Shown piece after piece: positions 37,077 through 46,027 of a stretch of DNA of 46,135 nucleotides. A program made the translations under genes and the position numbers. Under the pieces are notes generated by a model. It did not search any database and had not been told where the DNA came from. It saw only the letters and a program-made list of their open reading frames with translations. Origin of the DNA: Bacteroides sp. (lineage in GTDB: Bacteria; Bacteroidota; Bacteroidia; Bacteroidales; Bacteroidaceae); NCBI RefSeq assembly GCF_030151085.1, contig NZ_JASLER010000096.1:1-46135 (forward strand). The letters are read 5' to 3'. How positions within the stretch are numbered: position 1 is the stretch's first letter; each line of letters opens with the position of its first letter.

Positions 37077-37084
37077 TAGCTTTG
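37077..37084 (+). promoter_or_regulatory. -7 box of the GH5 gene
   Basis: TAGCTTTG is a perfect TAnnTTTG match, 29 bp before the ATG at 37114. No TTTG at the usual -33 distance was found, which fits dependence on the upstream activator site. Confidence 0.62.
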
Positions 37085-37113
37085 TTGGCATAAATCTATT
37101 ACTAATATTATTT

Positions 37114-38661
37114 ATGAGTATCAATTCTGTTTCCTTAAAGAAGACTATAGCGATGTTATTAGTTATGACTAGCTTGTCTTGTTCCTCTTCCAATGAATCA
37201 GTAGAGGAACTACCGTATCTTACTGTGAAAAGTGTATCGTCAATAAATCTTTCGGCTTCAGGTGGCGAAACAATTATCAGTGTATCGTCCTACCCCAAAG
37301 CTGTGGCTCAATCGAGCACTGAGTGGTTAACTCTGAAATCGACTACTCAACTTGACAAACTTTCTTCTTTTGTATTCGTTGCAAAAGCAAATGAGAGTGG
37401 TGCTCGTGAATCGATCATTACTATTATTGCGGGCGAGAAGAAAGAAACTATTACCGTCAGTCAGGCAAAAAATAATCAGTCTGAAAGCAAGCCTATAGAT
37501 GAAAACCAACCCGCTGTAAAGGTAGCCAAGGAACTGGGGCTTGGTTGGAATTTGGGTAACCAGCTTGATGCTTATGTGAATGATGTAGCCGATGAAACTT
37601 CTTGGGGTAATGGGAAAGCCACTCAAGAAACGTTTAATAAAGTGAAAAATGCAGGGTTTACATCCGTACGTATTCCTATTACTTGGCTAGGCAAAGTCAG
37701 TGCCGCTCCCGGTTATACTATCGACCTTGCATGGCTCAATCGTGCGAAAGAGTTGGTGGATTATGCCGAAAATGCAGGACTGAAAGTCATTATTAATATT
37801 CATCACGATGGATACCGGCATGTTAATGAAGATGGTTCTGTGAAATGCAATTGGCTTGATATAGTGAAAGCTTCGGAAGACGTCATCACAAATAATGCGA
37901 CCAAAGTGCAACTTAAAGCTATGTGGACACAAATTGCTGAACATTTTAAAGATAAAGGTGACTTTCTTATCTTCGAGGGTTTGAATGAAATTCATGATGG
38001 AAAATGGGGAATGGGCAGTAATACTATCGATGGGGGTAAACAGTATGCCATACTCAACGAATGGCAACAGGTATTTGTCGATGCTGTACGTGCTACTGGC
38101 GGGAACAATGCTGCTCGCTATTTAGGTATTAGTGGTTATTGTACTAACCCTGATCTTACGATGAAATTTCTGAAAATCCCTAGTGATCCGGCTAAAGACC
38201 GATTGTTGGTATCTGTGCATTATTATGACCCGGCCACCTTTGCATTAGAAGATAAATTCACCGAATGGGGACATACTGGTGCCGTAGGATCAAAAGATGT
38301 TTGGGGGGATGAAGCTCATCTCAATGGGCTTTTTGCTGCATTGAGAACCACGTATGTAGAAAAAGGAATACCAGTATATATAGGTGAAATGGGATGCGTG
38401 CATCGTAATAATGTTCGTTCTGAGTTGTTCCGCAAATACTATTTAGAATATGTATGTAAGGCTGCTCGTACGAATGGCATGGCAGTATTCTATTGGGACA
38501 ATGGTAGTGCTGGTTCGGGACGTGAATGTTCGGGTGTGATAAACCATGCTACAGGTGACTATGTCAACAACGGAAAAGATATAGTAAATGTAATGGCAAA
38601 AGGATATTTCACTGACGATGTATCATATACTTTGGCAACAGTGTATCAAAATGCTCCTTGA
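37114..38661 (+). CDS. BACON-GH5 endoglycanase lipoprotein
   Basis: This 515-aa protein has a lipoprotein signal (MTSLSCSSS). A BACON domain (about 30-118) is followed by a GH5 catalytic domain (about 130-500). GLGWNLGNQLDA opens the barrel, INIHHDGY follows, and FEGLNEIHD gives acid/base Glu292; VYIGEMGC gives nucleophile Glu425. The look is that of subfamily 4-type endo-glucanases/xyloglucanases, but I cannot fix the subfamily. It should cut a beta-1,4-linked glucan or mannan backbone at the cell surface for the PUL 2 SusCD pair. It has its own promoter with the PUL 2 operator. Confidence 0.92.
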   Translation: MSINSVSLKKTIAMLLVMTSLSCSSSNESVEELPYLTVKSVSSINLSASGGETIISVSSYPKAVAQSSTEWLTLKSTTQLDKLSSFVFVAKANESGARESIITIIAGEKKETITVSQAKNNQSESKPIDENQPAVKVAKELGLGWNLGNQLDAYVNDVADETSWGNGKATQETFNKVKNAGFTSVRIPITWLGKVSAAPGYTIDLAWLNRAKELVDYAENAGLKVIINIHHDGYRHVNEDGSVKCNWLDIVKASEDVITNNATKVQLKAMWTQIAEHFKDKGDFLIFEGLNEIHDGKWGMGSNTIDGGKQYAILNEWQQVFVDAVRATGGNNAARYLGISGYCTNPDLTMKFLKIPSDPAKDRLLVSVHYYDPATFALEDKFTEWGHTGAVGSKDVWGDEAHLNGLFAALRTTYVEKGIPVYIGEMGCVHRNNVRSELFRKYYLEYVCKAARTNGMAVFYWDNGSAGSGRECSGVINHATGDYVNNGKDIVNVMAKGYFTDDVSYTLATVYQNAP

Positions 38662-38738
38662 TGAGAGATTGTAATAAGGATATATATATATTGTATGATG
38701 TAGCTTGACTCAGCTTAAAATTTGGGTTTTAAAAATGG

Positions 38739-38778
38739 GGGATTTGGCTTAAACGCCTTATCCCTCTATTTTTTTTCT
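38739..38778 (+). terminator. Terminator after the GH5 gene
   Basis: GGGAT pairs with ATCCC and GGC with GCC around a TTAAAC loop, with a small internal mismatch. A run of eight T (38769-38776) follows. Confidence 0.65.
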
Positions 38779-38855
38779 GGATGCTGAAAATATTACCTAT
38801 GTTTCAGTATGTTTATCTGTTGTAGAACGATGCCTTGTTGTTGATTTGTCAGACA

Positions 38856-40150
38856 CACATCGAGCGAACAATCGCCCCGAAGAATGCCGACCCTACCCGT
38901 ACGCATCTCAACCAAGAGATGATAGAATTACCCAATGGGGTGCAGAATCGGACACAGGCGATACAGTACCGATTAGAATCGGCAGGGTTACAACGCAAGA
39001 TTGGCAAGAACCAAGTTCGTGCCGTCAGAATAATGTTATCAGGTAGCCATGAAGACATGAAACGCATCGAACAGGCTGGCAAATTGAATGAGTGGTGCAA
39101 GGATAACCTTGATTGGTTGAAGAAGACCTACGGAGCAGACAACATCGTTTCGGCAGTATTGCATCTTGATGAGACCACTCCACATATTCACGCCACGATG
39201 ATACCCATTGTTACAGGTGAGCGGAGAAAGAAAAAGGCAGAAGAGGGGATAGGCAAAAAGAAGTACCGCAAAAGAAATCGCCTGATGCCGTCCGCCTGTG
39301 TGCCGATGATGTGATGAGCCGTGTCCGTCTGAAAGAGTATCAAAACACATACGCCGAGCAAATGGCGAAGTATGGCTTACAACGGGGCATTGAGGGTTCG
39401 GAAGCGAAACACGTTACTACTTCACAATATTACAGAGACCTATTAAACCAGACGGAAAGTATTCAGGGTAATATCAACATCTTGCTGGAGCAACAGGAAT
39501 CAGCCAAAGAGGAACTGTCCAAAGTGAGGGTGGATGTCAGCAGGGAGAAACTCAAAAACTCCGCTGCCGATGTGGGTTCTAAATTGATGGATGGGGTTAG
39601 CTCCTTGTTGGGTACGCCCAAGATGAATAAAATCTAGATGGAAAACAAGGAGTTAAGAGGTGCGCTTCAAAACCTATATGATGAAAATAATGAGATAAAG
39701 CAACGTGTAGAAGTCGTTAAAAACGTGGCGTTAAAGGAAGTTAAAAACTTGGGACAGCAGTTTCAGCAACGAGAACAAGAGCTACTCAACGAGAACAGTC
39801 TTCTAAAATCGACCTTGAATAAAATCTACAACCTATTCCCACATATCGAGGAACTATTGAAGTTTGAGAAGTTTTGCCAAAAAGTTGGCTTTGGGGTGGA
39901 GATGATACGAAAGATGTTCAACAGGGAGGAGGTCGGTTTCAAAGGCGAAATCTACTCGCATGAGTATCAACGCAAATATCACACCGACCACTCCATTGCC
40001 AAAGTCGAACCTGACCCGAAGCAACCTCAGAAGTTCAGGCTCAATATCGATGGCTTGGAAATATACGATTGGTTCCGCCAGAAACAAAAGGAGTTTCTTT
40101 CATCATTAGGGATAAACGTAAAGAAGAGTTCACAACAACGAAAAATGTAG
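38856..40150 (+). pseudogene. Decayed MobV-type relaxase (Mob/Pre plasmid recombination) gene
   Basis: Three frames together encode a MobV-like mobilization protein. Homology starts abruptly at HIERTIAPKNADPTRTH, so the first 20 or so residues and a proper start are missing. A one-base loss in the A run near 39270-39273 shifts the frame (YRKRNRL where YRKKKSPDAVRL is expected). The frame then continues from 39311 until a TAG at 39635-39637 and resumes at once (MENKELRGALQ) to 40150. The relaxase segment (VSAVLHLDETTPHIHATMIP, the metal-binding His motif) and coiled-coil tail are still recognisable. It is a remnant of a mobilizable element and cannot make a full protein. Confidence 0.88.
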
Positions 40151-40183
40151 ATGTATGCTGTGGTTCATACTCGTTAAAAACAT

Positions 40184-40226
40184 AAGAAATCTTTGTTTAT
40201 TACACTGATAAACAAAGATTTCTTTT
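40184..40226. terminator. Bidirectional terminator
   Basis: A perfect 16-bp stem (40184-40199 with 40209-40224) has a 9-nt loop. T runs flank it on the right for rightward transcripts, and A runs on the left for leftward ones. It separates the relaxase remnant from the end of the leftward operon. Confidence 0.85.
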
Positions 40227-40258
40227 TAATGTCAATTTTGCAATATCTGGATAAATGC

Positions 40259-40741
40259 TTATTCTCCGAGCAGCCGGGTAAACGACAATGAACCTAACTT
40301 CCATTTGCTATCGACTAATACATACACCTCTGTCACCATAAAAGGATTAACCACCTCGTTGCCACCAACAACAGCTGTCAATCGGATTCTGTCTAAGATG
40401 ATAGCCGTGCTACCTACAAAACGGATAGATGTTTCCTTTATATCTGCATGTTTATAATGGATTCCTCCGCTTTTGATGGTATTTATTTCCTGTTCCTTGT
40501 TCATAGTACCGCCCATGTGGACAAAAACAGCTTCTTCGTGGAATAGGTCATCAAGTGAGTCCACATTCTTATCCGCCATCCACTGCCACTTTTGCTTGGA
40601 TAGACTTAAAAGTTCCTGTTTTGTCTTTTCGTTAGCCACCTCCTTTTGCTGTGCATGGATGCTTTGCAGGCTCATTATAGATAAGCTCAACACAAGGATT
40701 GACAATATCAGATAATTACTTTTCAATACTCTTTTTTTCAT
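40259..40741 (-). CDS. Secreted NTF2-like (DUF4440-type) protein
   Basis: This 160-aa protein has a signal peptide (cut near SIHAQQ) and an NTF2-like cone fold: KQKWQWMADKNVDSLDDLFHEEAVFVH, then paired beta-strands ending WKLGSLSFTRLL. Such domains bind small molecules or act as small isomerase/lyase-like enzymes; no function can be fixed here. It is the last gene of the five-gene operon, 21 bp after the flavodoxin gene. Confidence 0.8.
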   Translation of the reverse strand: MKKRVLKSNYLILSILVLSLSIMSLQSIHAQQKEVANEKTKQELLSLSKQKWQWMADKNVDSLDDLFHEEAVFVHMGGTMNKEQEINTIKSGGIHYKHADIKETSIRFVGSTAIILDRIRLTAVVGGNEVVNPFMVTEVYVLVDSKWKLGSLSFTRLLGE

Positions 40742-40762
40742 GATGTATGTGTTATTAATTCG

Positions 40763-41356
40763 TTATTTATCTACGGCTTTTATGCCTATTTCCTTTAACC
40801 AACTCTCTACACTGGCATTTTTATTAGTTGTTCCGAACCCTTTCAAATGTTTCGAATCCGGTGTTAACTCAACTATTTTTGCTAATGTTTCATCTCTATA
40901 AGTTGCCTGATAGGTACAAAAGGGGATTACTGTTTTTCCAGAGAAATCATAATTGTCAGCCTCTAAAAAAGACCAGATAACCATCGGAGCAGTATGCCAC
41001 CACACGGGACAGCCTACAAATATGGTATCGTATTTGTCAAAATCCGCCACTGTAGCTTTTAGTTTGGGACGGATGCCTTTATCCAGTTCTTCTTTTGCCA
41101 CCACGGTGCATGGTGTATATTCGATCGGATAAGGACTTACGGACTCTATTCTAAAAAGAGTTCCACCACTATAACGGGCTATGTTTTCGGCAACCTGTTG
41201 TGTAGTACCGCCCCAACTGAAATAGGCAATGAGAATTTTATGGTCTGTGGCTTCTGGGGGCGTTTCTTCTGTGATAGAGCTATCGTTTTTACTATCACAT
41301 GCTGATAATGGATATGCGATTACCATCATAAGCAGAATTAATAATATATTCTTCAT
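40763..41356 (-). CDS. Flavodoxin-family lipoprotein
   Basis: This 197-aa protein joins a lipoprotein signal (YPLSACDSK) to a flavodoxin domain. The FMN phosphate loop is seen in AYFSWGGTTQQVAENIA, and VGCPVWWHTAPM lies near the isoalloxazine site. Flavodoxins are usually cytoplasmic electron carriers, so an exported, anchored one suggests periplasmic flavin-dependent reduction, for instance of quinones or other electrophiles (inference). It begins 4 bp after the hydrolase gene. Confidence 0.88.
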   Translation of the reverse strand: MKNILLILLMMVIAYPLSACDSKNDSSITEETPPEATDHKILIAYFSWGGTTQQVAENIARYSGGTLFRIESVSPYPIEYTPCTVVAKEELDKGIRPKLKATVADFDKYDTIFVGCPVWWHTAPMVIWSFLEADNYDFSGKTVIPFCTYQATYRDETLAKIVELTPDSKHLKGFGTTNKNASVESWLKEIGIKAVDK

Positions 41357-41360
41357 ATCG

Positions 41361-42434
41361 TTATTTGTTATTGATGCCTTTCTCTTTTATCCATTCGGAC
41401 AACAAATTGGCTATTACTACATTATTCAAATCAGACATCGGGAAATGTGTGTTTCCATATATTCCAATCTTGGGTAGTTCTACAATCGTAGCGTCTCCGC
41501 CATGCTTATTGATAGTCTCCACGAATTTACGCCCCATTTGAAGGCGGACACGCCAGTTTTCACCACCGAGTTTATCCGTTACCTCTTCCGGAATATAATC
41601 TCCGAAATAGAGTACAATCGGAATCTTGGTAAGTTTCATGAACTCTGTCATCGGCACTTCCACGCCCGAAAGTGTACCTGTAAGGCTTGGCATTGGATTG
41701 GGTACTTCTCCTTCGGGAAAAACATATCCGCCCGGCTCATAAGAAACAACAGCCCGCACGTTTTGATTTTGCATGCCAACCATCCAACCCGGGAAACCGC
41801 CAGCCGAGTGGGTGACAAGTATTCCTTGCCCTATCTTATTCATCAGGGCATTGATGGATGTGAGTACAGGCTCCATACTATGCGTACTGATGTCGGGGGT
41901 CATTTGTCGGAAGAATTGTTCTAAGGCTACCGAATCGGTCGGGAATTGCACTCCTTGATTAAATTGCGGCCATTGACCGATACGGAATATATCAAACCAA
42001 AACTGCTCATCGGCAAGCGGTTTGATTTCCATTTCTGCGGTAGTCCGTCCTGCACGTCCACGACCGGGAAGATCGACCAAGTATGTGCCGAATCCATGCC
42101 GCAACATCAACGTGTTAAACCCTTCCCGTCCATCGGGGGTTGTTTGCCAACTTCGTGCCGACTGCCCGTAGCCATGTATGAAGACCAACGGAAGTTTATG
42201 GGCATTGGCAGGTAGTTGATAATCCACTACGGCATGGTCAGCGTGGTAGCTTTGCCCTTGCTCTACCGATTTACCCCAGCCTGCAAACTGGCTATTGTCG
42301 TATTTGCCCGGATGCTTCAGCACCGTTCCTCCAACGGCAAAACTACCTTGTTCTGAGATAACGAGCGGGGCGTTTTGTGCCATAGAACTACCTGCTATAA
42401 AAGTGGATAACATAATAACTAATATCTGTTTCAT
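41361..42434 (-). CDS. Secreted alpha/beta hydrolase
   Basis: This 357-aa protein has a signal peptide (cut near SSMAQN). The fold markers are the oxyanion-hole strand PLVFIHGYGQSARSW, VDLPGRGRAGRT, the nucleophile elbow THSAGG with Ser210, and GNTHFPMSD with His330 as the likely catalytic base. Probably a periplasmic esterase or lipase-like hydrolase. The substrate cannot be told. It starts 5 bp after the cupin gene, in the same operon. Confidence 0.85.
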   Translation of the reverse strand: MKQILVIMLSTFIAGSSMAQNAPLVISEQGSFAVGGTVLKHPGKYDNSQFAGWGKSVEQGQSYHADHAVVDYQLPANAHKLPLVFIHGYGQSARSWQTTPDGREGFNTLMLRHGFGTYLVDLPGRGRAGRTTAEMEIKPLADEQFWFDIFRIGQWPQFNQGVQFPTDSVALEQFFRQMTPDISTHSMEPVLTSINALMNKIGQGILVTHSAGGFPGWMVGMQNQNVRAVVSYEPGGYVFPEGEVPNPMPSLTGTLSGVEVPMTEFMKLTKIPIVLYFGDYIPEEVTDKLGGENWRVRLQMGRKFVETINKHGGDATIVELPKIGIYGNTHFPMSDLNNVVIANLLSEWIKEKGINNK

Positions 42435-42439
42435 TGTTT

Positions 42440-42919
42440 CTATTTTTTATAGTTGTTGTATTCTTCATCTGTTACAGGTTCAAGCCACACAACAGATCCT
42501 TTGGAAGGCTGCGTACCAATGGCAATGTGCGTAAACTCGCTGTCGGGAGCAGCTCCGTGCCAATGAATCACATCGGAAGGAATTTTTACCACATCACCCG
42601 GCAGAAGCAGCTGGATGGGTTGGTCTTTCTGTTGATAATACCCTTTGCCGGAGGTGCAAAGTAGAATTTGTCCACCCGGATGAGAGTGCCAACTATTACG
42701 AACACCCGGCGCAAAAGTCACGTTAGCAACCGTACAGTCCATCGAATCGGCGGCTGTAACGAACATTTCGAGCCATGCATCTCCCGTGAAATAGGGATTA
42801 CTCTCCATTAATGTACCTTTACTGAATTGATCTTTTGGTGTTTCCATATTTTCTTTCTTTTGATTGCAACACGCATTGAGTAACAAAGCTGTTGCGATTA
42901 GACATAGGATTTTTTTCAT
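42440..42919 (-). CDS. Cupin-domain lipoprotein
   Basis: This 159-aa protein has a lipoprotein signal (LLLNACCNQ) and a single cupin barrel. The metal-site motifs are clear: WHSHPGGQ in the first cupin motif and IPSDVIHWHGA in the second. Small cupins of this sort often travel with carboxymuconolactone-decarboxylase-like proteins, as here. Whether it is an enzyme (isomerase, quercetinase-like dioxygenase) or a binding protein is open. It lies 11 bp after the fused hydrolase gene. Confidence 0.88.
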   Translation of the reverse strand: MKKILCLIATALLLNACCNQKKENMETPKDQFSKGTLMESNPYFTGDAWLEMFVTAADSMDCTVANVTFAPGVRNSWHSHPGGQILLCTSGKGYYQQKDQPIQLLLPGDVVKIPSDVIHWHGAAPDSEFTHIAIGTQPSKGSVVWLEPVTDEEYNNYKK

Positions 42920-42930
42920 GATTTTATAGT

Positions 42931-44601
42931 TTACTTTAGATATTGTTTATAGAATGCATCCAGCTTCGGAAGCGTGATGTTCAGATACTCCGGACGGTCG
43001 TACAAATCGACATGCGTTGCGCCCGGCACAACAAACAGTTCTTTAGGTTCGGCTGCTTTTGAATAAGCATCTTCACTGAAGTAAGCAGATATGGCTTTCT
43101 CCCCGGCGATGAAGAGCAGTGGACGTGGCGAAATAGTCTCAATCTGTACGAACGGAAAGAAATTCATCATCGGAGCGAGACTGGTGTACGAATAATAGGC
43201 TGTGGAATTGGGATGATTACCACGTGGTGTATCGTAATAGTCCAGAAAATCAAGAGCATATTGCGGAGTAGACGCATCTACTTTTTCAGGCAAGGCACGA
43301 ATGTCACGGCGTGCTGTTCCAGCAAATTCGGCTGTACGTTGAGTTCCAATTTGATCGAGAGTTGCCATGCGTTGTTCGTAAGTAGTGGCATCACCTACTC
43401 CCTGCCGACGGGCACGTCCCATATCATACATACTAATGGTAGCAACCGCCTTGATACGATGGTCTATCTGTGCTGCACTTACTGAATAACAGCCGCCTCC
43501 GCAGATGCCTAATGCGCCAATTTGTTCGGCATTAACTGCTGAATGATTGGAGAGAAAGTCTACTGCTGCACTGAAATCCTCCACGCGCACTTCGGGAGAT
43601 TCTATGCGGCGTGGATAACCACCGCTCTCTCCGTAATAAGAGGCATCAAATGCCAGTGTTATATAACCCAACTCGGCTAATTTACGTGCGTGCAGACCTG
43701 ATGTCTGTTCTTTTACACCTCCAAAAGGATGCCCTACGACAATAGCAGGATATTTCTTTGATGAGTTATAATCCGCAGGAAAATAGAGGTTACCGACAAT
43801 ATCAATCATAAACCGATTGTGGAAAGTAACTCTCTGTACCTTTATACCATTTCCCACTTCTGCAATAGGCTTTTCTTGATTAGCAGGCAATCCATTGTTT
43901 TGCAAAATTCCGTTCAGAACTATACGTCCGGCATCAGCTTCGTTGCGTCCGATCTTTTGTTCGACAATAGACAATAGCTGCCGCAATTGCTCGGGCGTGA
44001 TGCCCACATTGAGAGAGAGGTTCATGTGTGAACGTATCATCGGTTCTACCCCTCCAATAGCTGCAAGTACCGATACAGTTGCTATTTCTCGCTCTGCATA
44101 TGTCAGTACATCACGTTCGAAGAGGTCGGCAAAAAGGTGTTCTTTCAAAAAACGTTCTATTTCGGGGGCGAGTACCGCATAATCTGCTTTCGGAGCATTG
44201 ACAGGAGTACCCGATATTTCGGCGAGAATATCCCGCCCACGTTCATATTTGGTGCGAGAATCTGTGATAGGCGATGCCTCACGTCCTCTCTTGTCCTCAA
44301 TGCCATGTGCTTTTCGTTCGTTAAGCACAGCTACGAAAGTTTGCAGTCCTCGCAAAGCTCTTGGAAAACCACAATAGGCATAGGTGTGAACCAGCACCTC
44401 TCTAATCTCATTGACCGTCATTCCATTGTCAAGTCCCTCTGCTAATGCCGACCTCAGCTTACCCAGATCGCCTTTACCTGTCAAGGCAGCAATTGCCACA
44501 ATGTTTTGTTGTTTCTTGTCCATCTCTTGTTTAGTTTGTGCTGATACAGACGTTACGATGAAAGCCGCAAGCACGAATGAAATAATCTTTTTTATTCGCA
44601 T
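42931..44601 (-). CDS. Two carboxymuconolactone-decarboxylase-like domains fused to a dienelactone-hydrolase-like domain
   Basis: I choose ATG 44601 (556 aa), which opens a signal peptide (MRIKKIISFVLAAFIV). A start at 44673 would lie upstream of the likely promoter. Two CMD-type helical domains occur at about 30-105 (TVNEIREVLVHTYAYCGFPRA) and 145-230 (LTYAEREIATVSVLAAIGG). Neither shows an AhpD CxxC pair. From about 255 on is an alpha/beta hydrolase with GICGGG, where Cys367 takes the nucleophile place as in dienelactone hydrolase, and GATHVDLYD with His530. The parts are usually separate proteins. First gene of the operon; exported. Substrate unknown. Confidence 0.87.
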   Translation of the reverse strand: MRIKKIISFVLAAFIVTSVSAQTKQEMDKKQQNIVAIAALTGKGDLGKLRSALAEGLDNGMTVNEIREVLVHTYAYCGFPRALRGLQTFVAVLNERKAHGIEDKRGREASPITDSRTKYERGRDILAEISGTPVNAPKADYAVLAPEIERFLKEHLFADLFERDVLTYAEREIATVSVLAAIGGVEPMIRSHMNLSLNVGITPEQLRQLLSIVEQKIGRNEADAGRIVLNGILQNNGLPANQEKPIAEVGNGIKVQRVTFHNRFMIDIVGNLYFPADYNSSKKYPAIVVGHPFGGVKEQTSGLHARKLAELGYITLAFDASYYGESGGYPRRIESPEVRVEDFSAAVDFLSNHSAVNAEQIGALGICGGGCYSVSAAQIDHRIKAVATISMYDMGRARRQGVGDATTYEQRMATLDQIGTQRTAEFAGTARRDIRALPEKVDASTPQYALDFLDYYDTPRGNHPNSTAYYSYTSLAPMMNFFPFVQIETISPRPLLFIAGEKAISAYFSEDAYSKAAEPKELFVVPGATHVDLYDRPEYLNITLPKLDAFYKQYLK

Positions 44602-44848
44602 GATTGTTTTAACAATTTGATTATACCTACAAATTATTTCTGCAAAGATAGGAGACATACCGATGCGTGTCAATAGATGAATTACGGTTTAAAACACCGA
44701 TTTTACTGATTATGATTTAACAGATTGCACATACTAACACACCTTACGGAATCTCGAACCAATATTACTGATTCTATGGATGTTCAGATAAATATCAATA
44801 GAGTTTCATTATCTTTGTAAAACGTTAAATAGGTAAACTGGAAAATAT
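44602..44848. promoter_or_regulatory. Divergent promoter region, hydrolase operon and AraC gene
   Basis: TATCTTTG, a perfect -7 box, occurs on both strands: 44643-44650 (minus, 42 bp before ATG 44601) and 44810-44817 (plus, 32 bp before ATG 44849). The sequence TTACTGATT is repeated between them at 44703-44711 and 44765-44773, 62 bp apart, and is a candidate binding site for the AraC-type regulator. Confidence 0.65.
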
Positions 44849-45745
44849 ATGGGAGATATTATAAAATTAGATTCGGTTCAAGACTACAACGAACTATTAG
44901 GAGTGGAAACGCTTCATCCATTAGTTAGCGTTGTCGATATGTCGCAGTTGGAGATGATCCGTCATAGCCGCAAGAACTTTGGGTTCTATTGCATTATTCT
45001 CAAACAACTTCATTGCGGTCCATTGTTGTATGGTCGCAATCAGTATGATTATCGGGAGGGAACACTTGTATTTGTTGCTCCCGGACAAGTTGCAGGTAAT
45101 AATGATAATGGAGAAACCCTCAATCCACATGGCTGGATACTTATGTTTCATCCAGACTTACTACGTGGCACATCACTTGACAAGCAGATGAAAGAGTACA
45201 CATTCTTTTCATACGAGTCGAACGAGGCTTTGCACATGTCGGAACGTGAACGGCAAATCGTAATCAACTGCTTTAACGAAATTCGTGAGGAATTGGAACA
45301 TGCCATCGACAAACACAGCAAACAGATTATTGTGGCAAATATAGAGGTGTTGCTCAATCATTGTGTGCGTTTCTATGATCGTCAGTTTGTTACTCGTGAG
45401 ATTGTGAATCGTGACCTGTTAAGTAGATTTGAAAATTTACTTAACAGTTATTTCAATTCGGATAAACCGCAGCAATTCGGCTTACCTTCTGTGGCATGGT
45501 GTTCAGGAGAGCTACATCTCTCTTCCAACTATTTCGGGGATCTGATAAAAAAAGAGACAGGCAAATCGGCACAGGAATATATCCAGCTGACAACTATTGA
45601 ACGAGCAAAGGAACTCCTCTCCGAAGGCAAGCGCTCTGTTAGTGAAATTGCCTATATATTGGGATTTAAGTACCCCCACCACCTAAGTCGTCTTTTCAAA
45701 AAAGTAGCTGGGGTATCGCCGAATGAATATAGGCGTGTAAGTTGA
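44849..45745 (+). CDS. AraC-family transcriptional regulator
   Basis: This 298-aa cytoplasmic protein has an N-terminal cupin-like effector domain (about 20-150, with GTLVFVAPGQVAGN) and a C-terminal pair of HTH motifs (about 200-297: LHLSSNYFGDLIKKETGKSAQEYIQ, and the second motif SVSEIAYILGFKYPHHLSRLFKK). It is divergent from the five-gene operon and has a matching -7 box, so it probably controls that operon in response to the compound the operon handles. That link is inference from arrangement. Confidence 0.93.
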   Translation: MGDIIKLDSVQDYNELLGVETLHPLVSVVDMSQLEMIRHSRKNFGFYCIILKQLHCGPLLYGRNQYDYREGTLVFVAPGQVAGNNDNGETLNPHGWILMFHPDLLRGTSLDKQMKEYTFFSYESNEALHMSERERQIVINCFNEIREELEHAIDKHSKQIIVANIEVLLNHCVRFYDRQFVTREIVNRDLLSRFENLLNSYFNSDKPQQFGLPSVAWCSGELHLSSNYFGDLIKKETGKSAQEYIQLTTIERAKELLSEGKRSVSEIAYILGFKYPHHLSRLFKKVAGVSPNEYRRVS

Positions 45746-45766
45746 GTATTTGAAAACGCAATTAAT

Positions 45767-45829
45767 AGCTCCCCAATTACAAGCTAATCCTATGTTATGG
45801 ATATAGTTTGAAATTGGGGAGCTTTTTTT
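45767..45829 (+). terminator. Terminator after the AraC gene
   Basis: AGCTCCCCAATT (45767-45778) pairs exactly with 45812-45823. A run of seven T (45823-45829) follows. The loop of 33 nt is long, but the stem and T tract are strong. Confidence 0.8.
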
Positions 45830-45855
45830 GAATCTATGCTCAAAATATATTATTT

Positions 45856-45890
45856 TTTGGATTGCTATAAGAAATAATTTCCTACTTTTG
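45856..45890 (+). promoter_or_regulatory. Possible orphan promoter
   Basis: TTTG (45856-45859) and TACTTTTG (45883-45890, perfect -7 match) are 23 bp apart. No rightward gene follows before the leftward transposase end, so the gene it served may have been displaced by the insertion. The spacing is slightly long, so chance is possible. Confidence 0.35.
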
Positions 45891-46027
45891 TTCTTACAAG
45901 AGTTATTTGAAGGTATAACACTGCAAAACGCTGAAATACGCACAGTTGCCAAATCGTTACCTCGCAATTTTCAAAACTCTGCGAACTGTTTATTCGGATC
46001 AACGTAAAACTCTGAGGGATTTTCATT

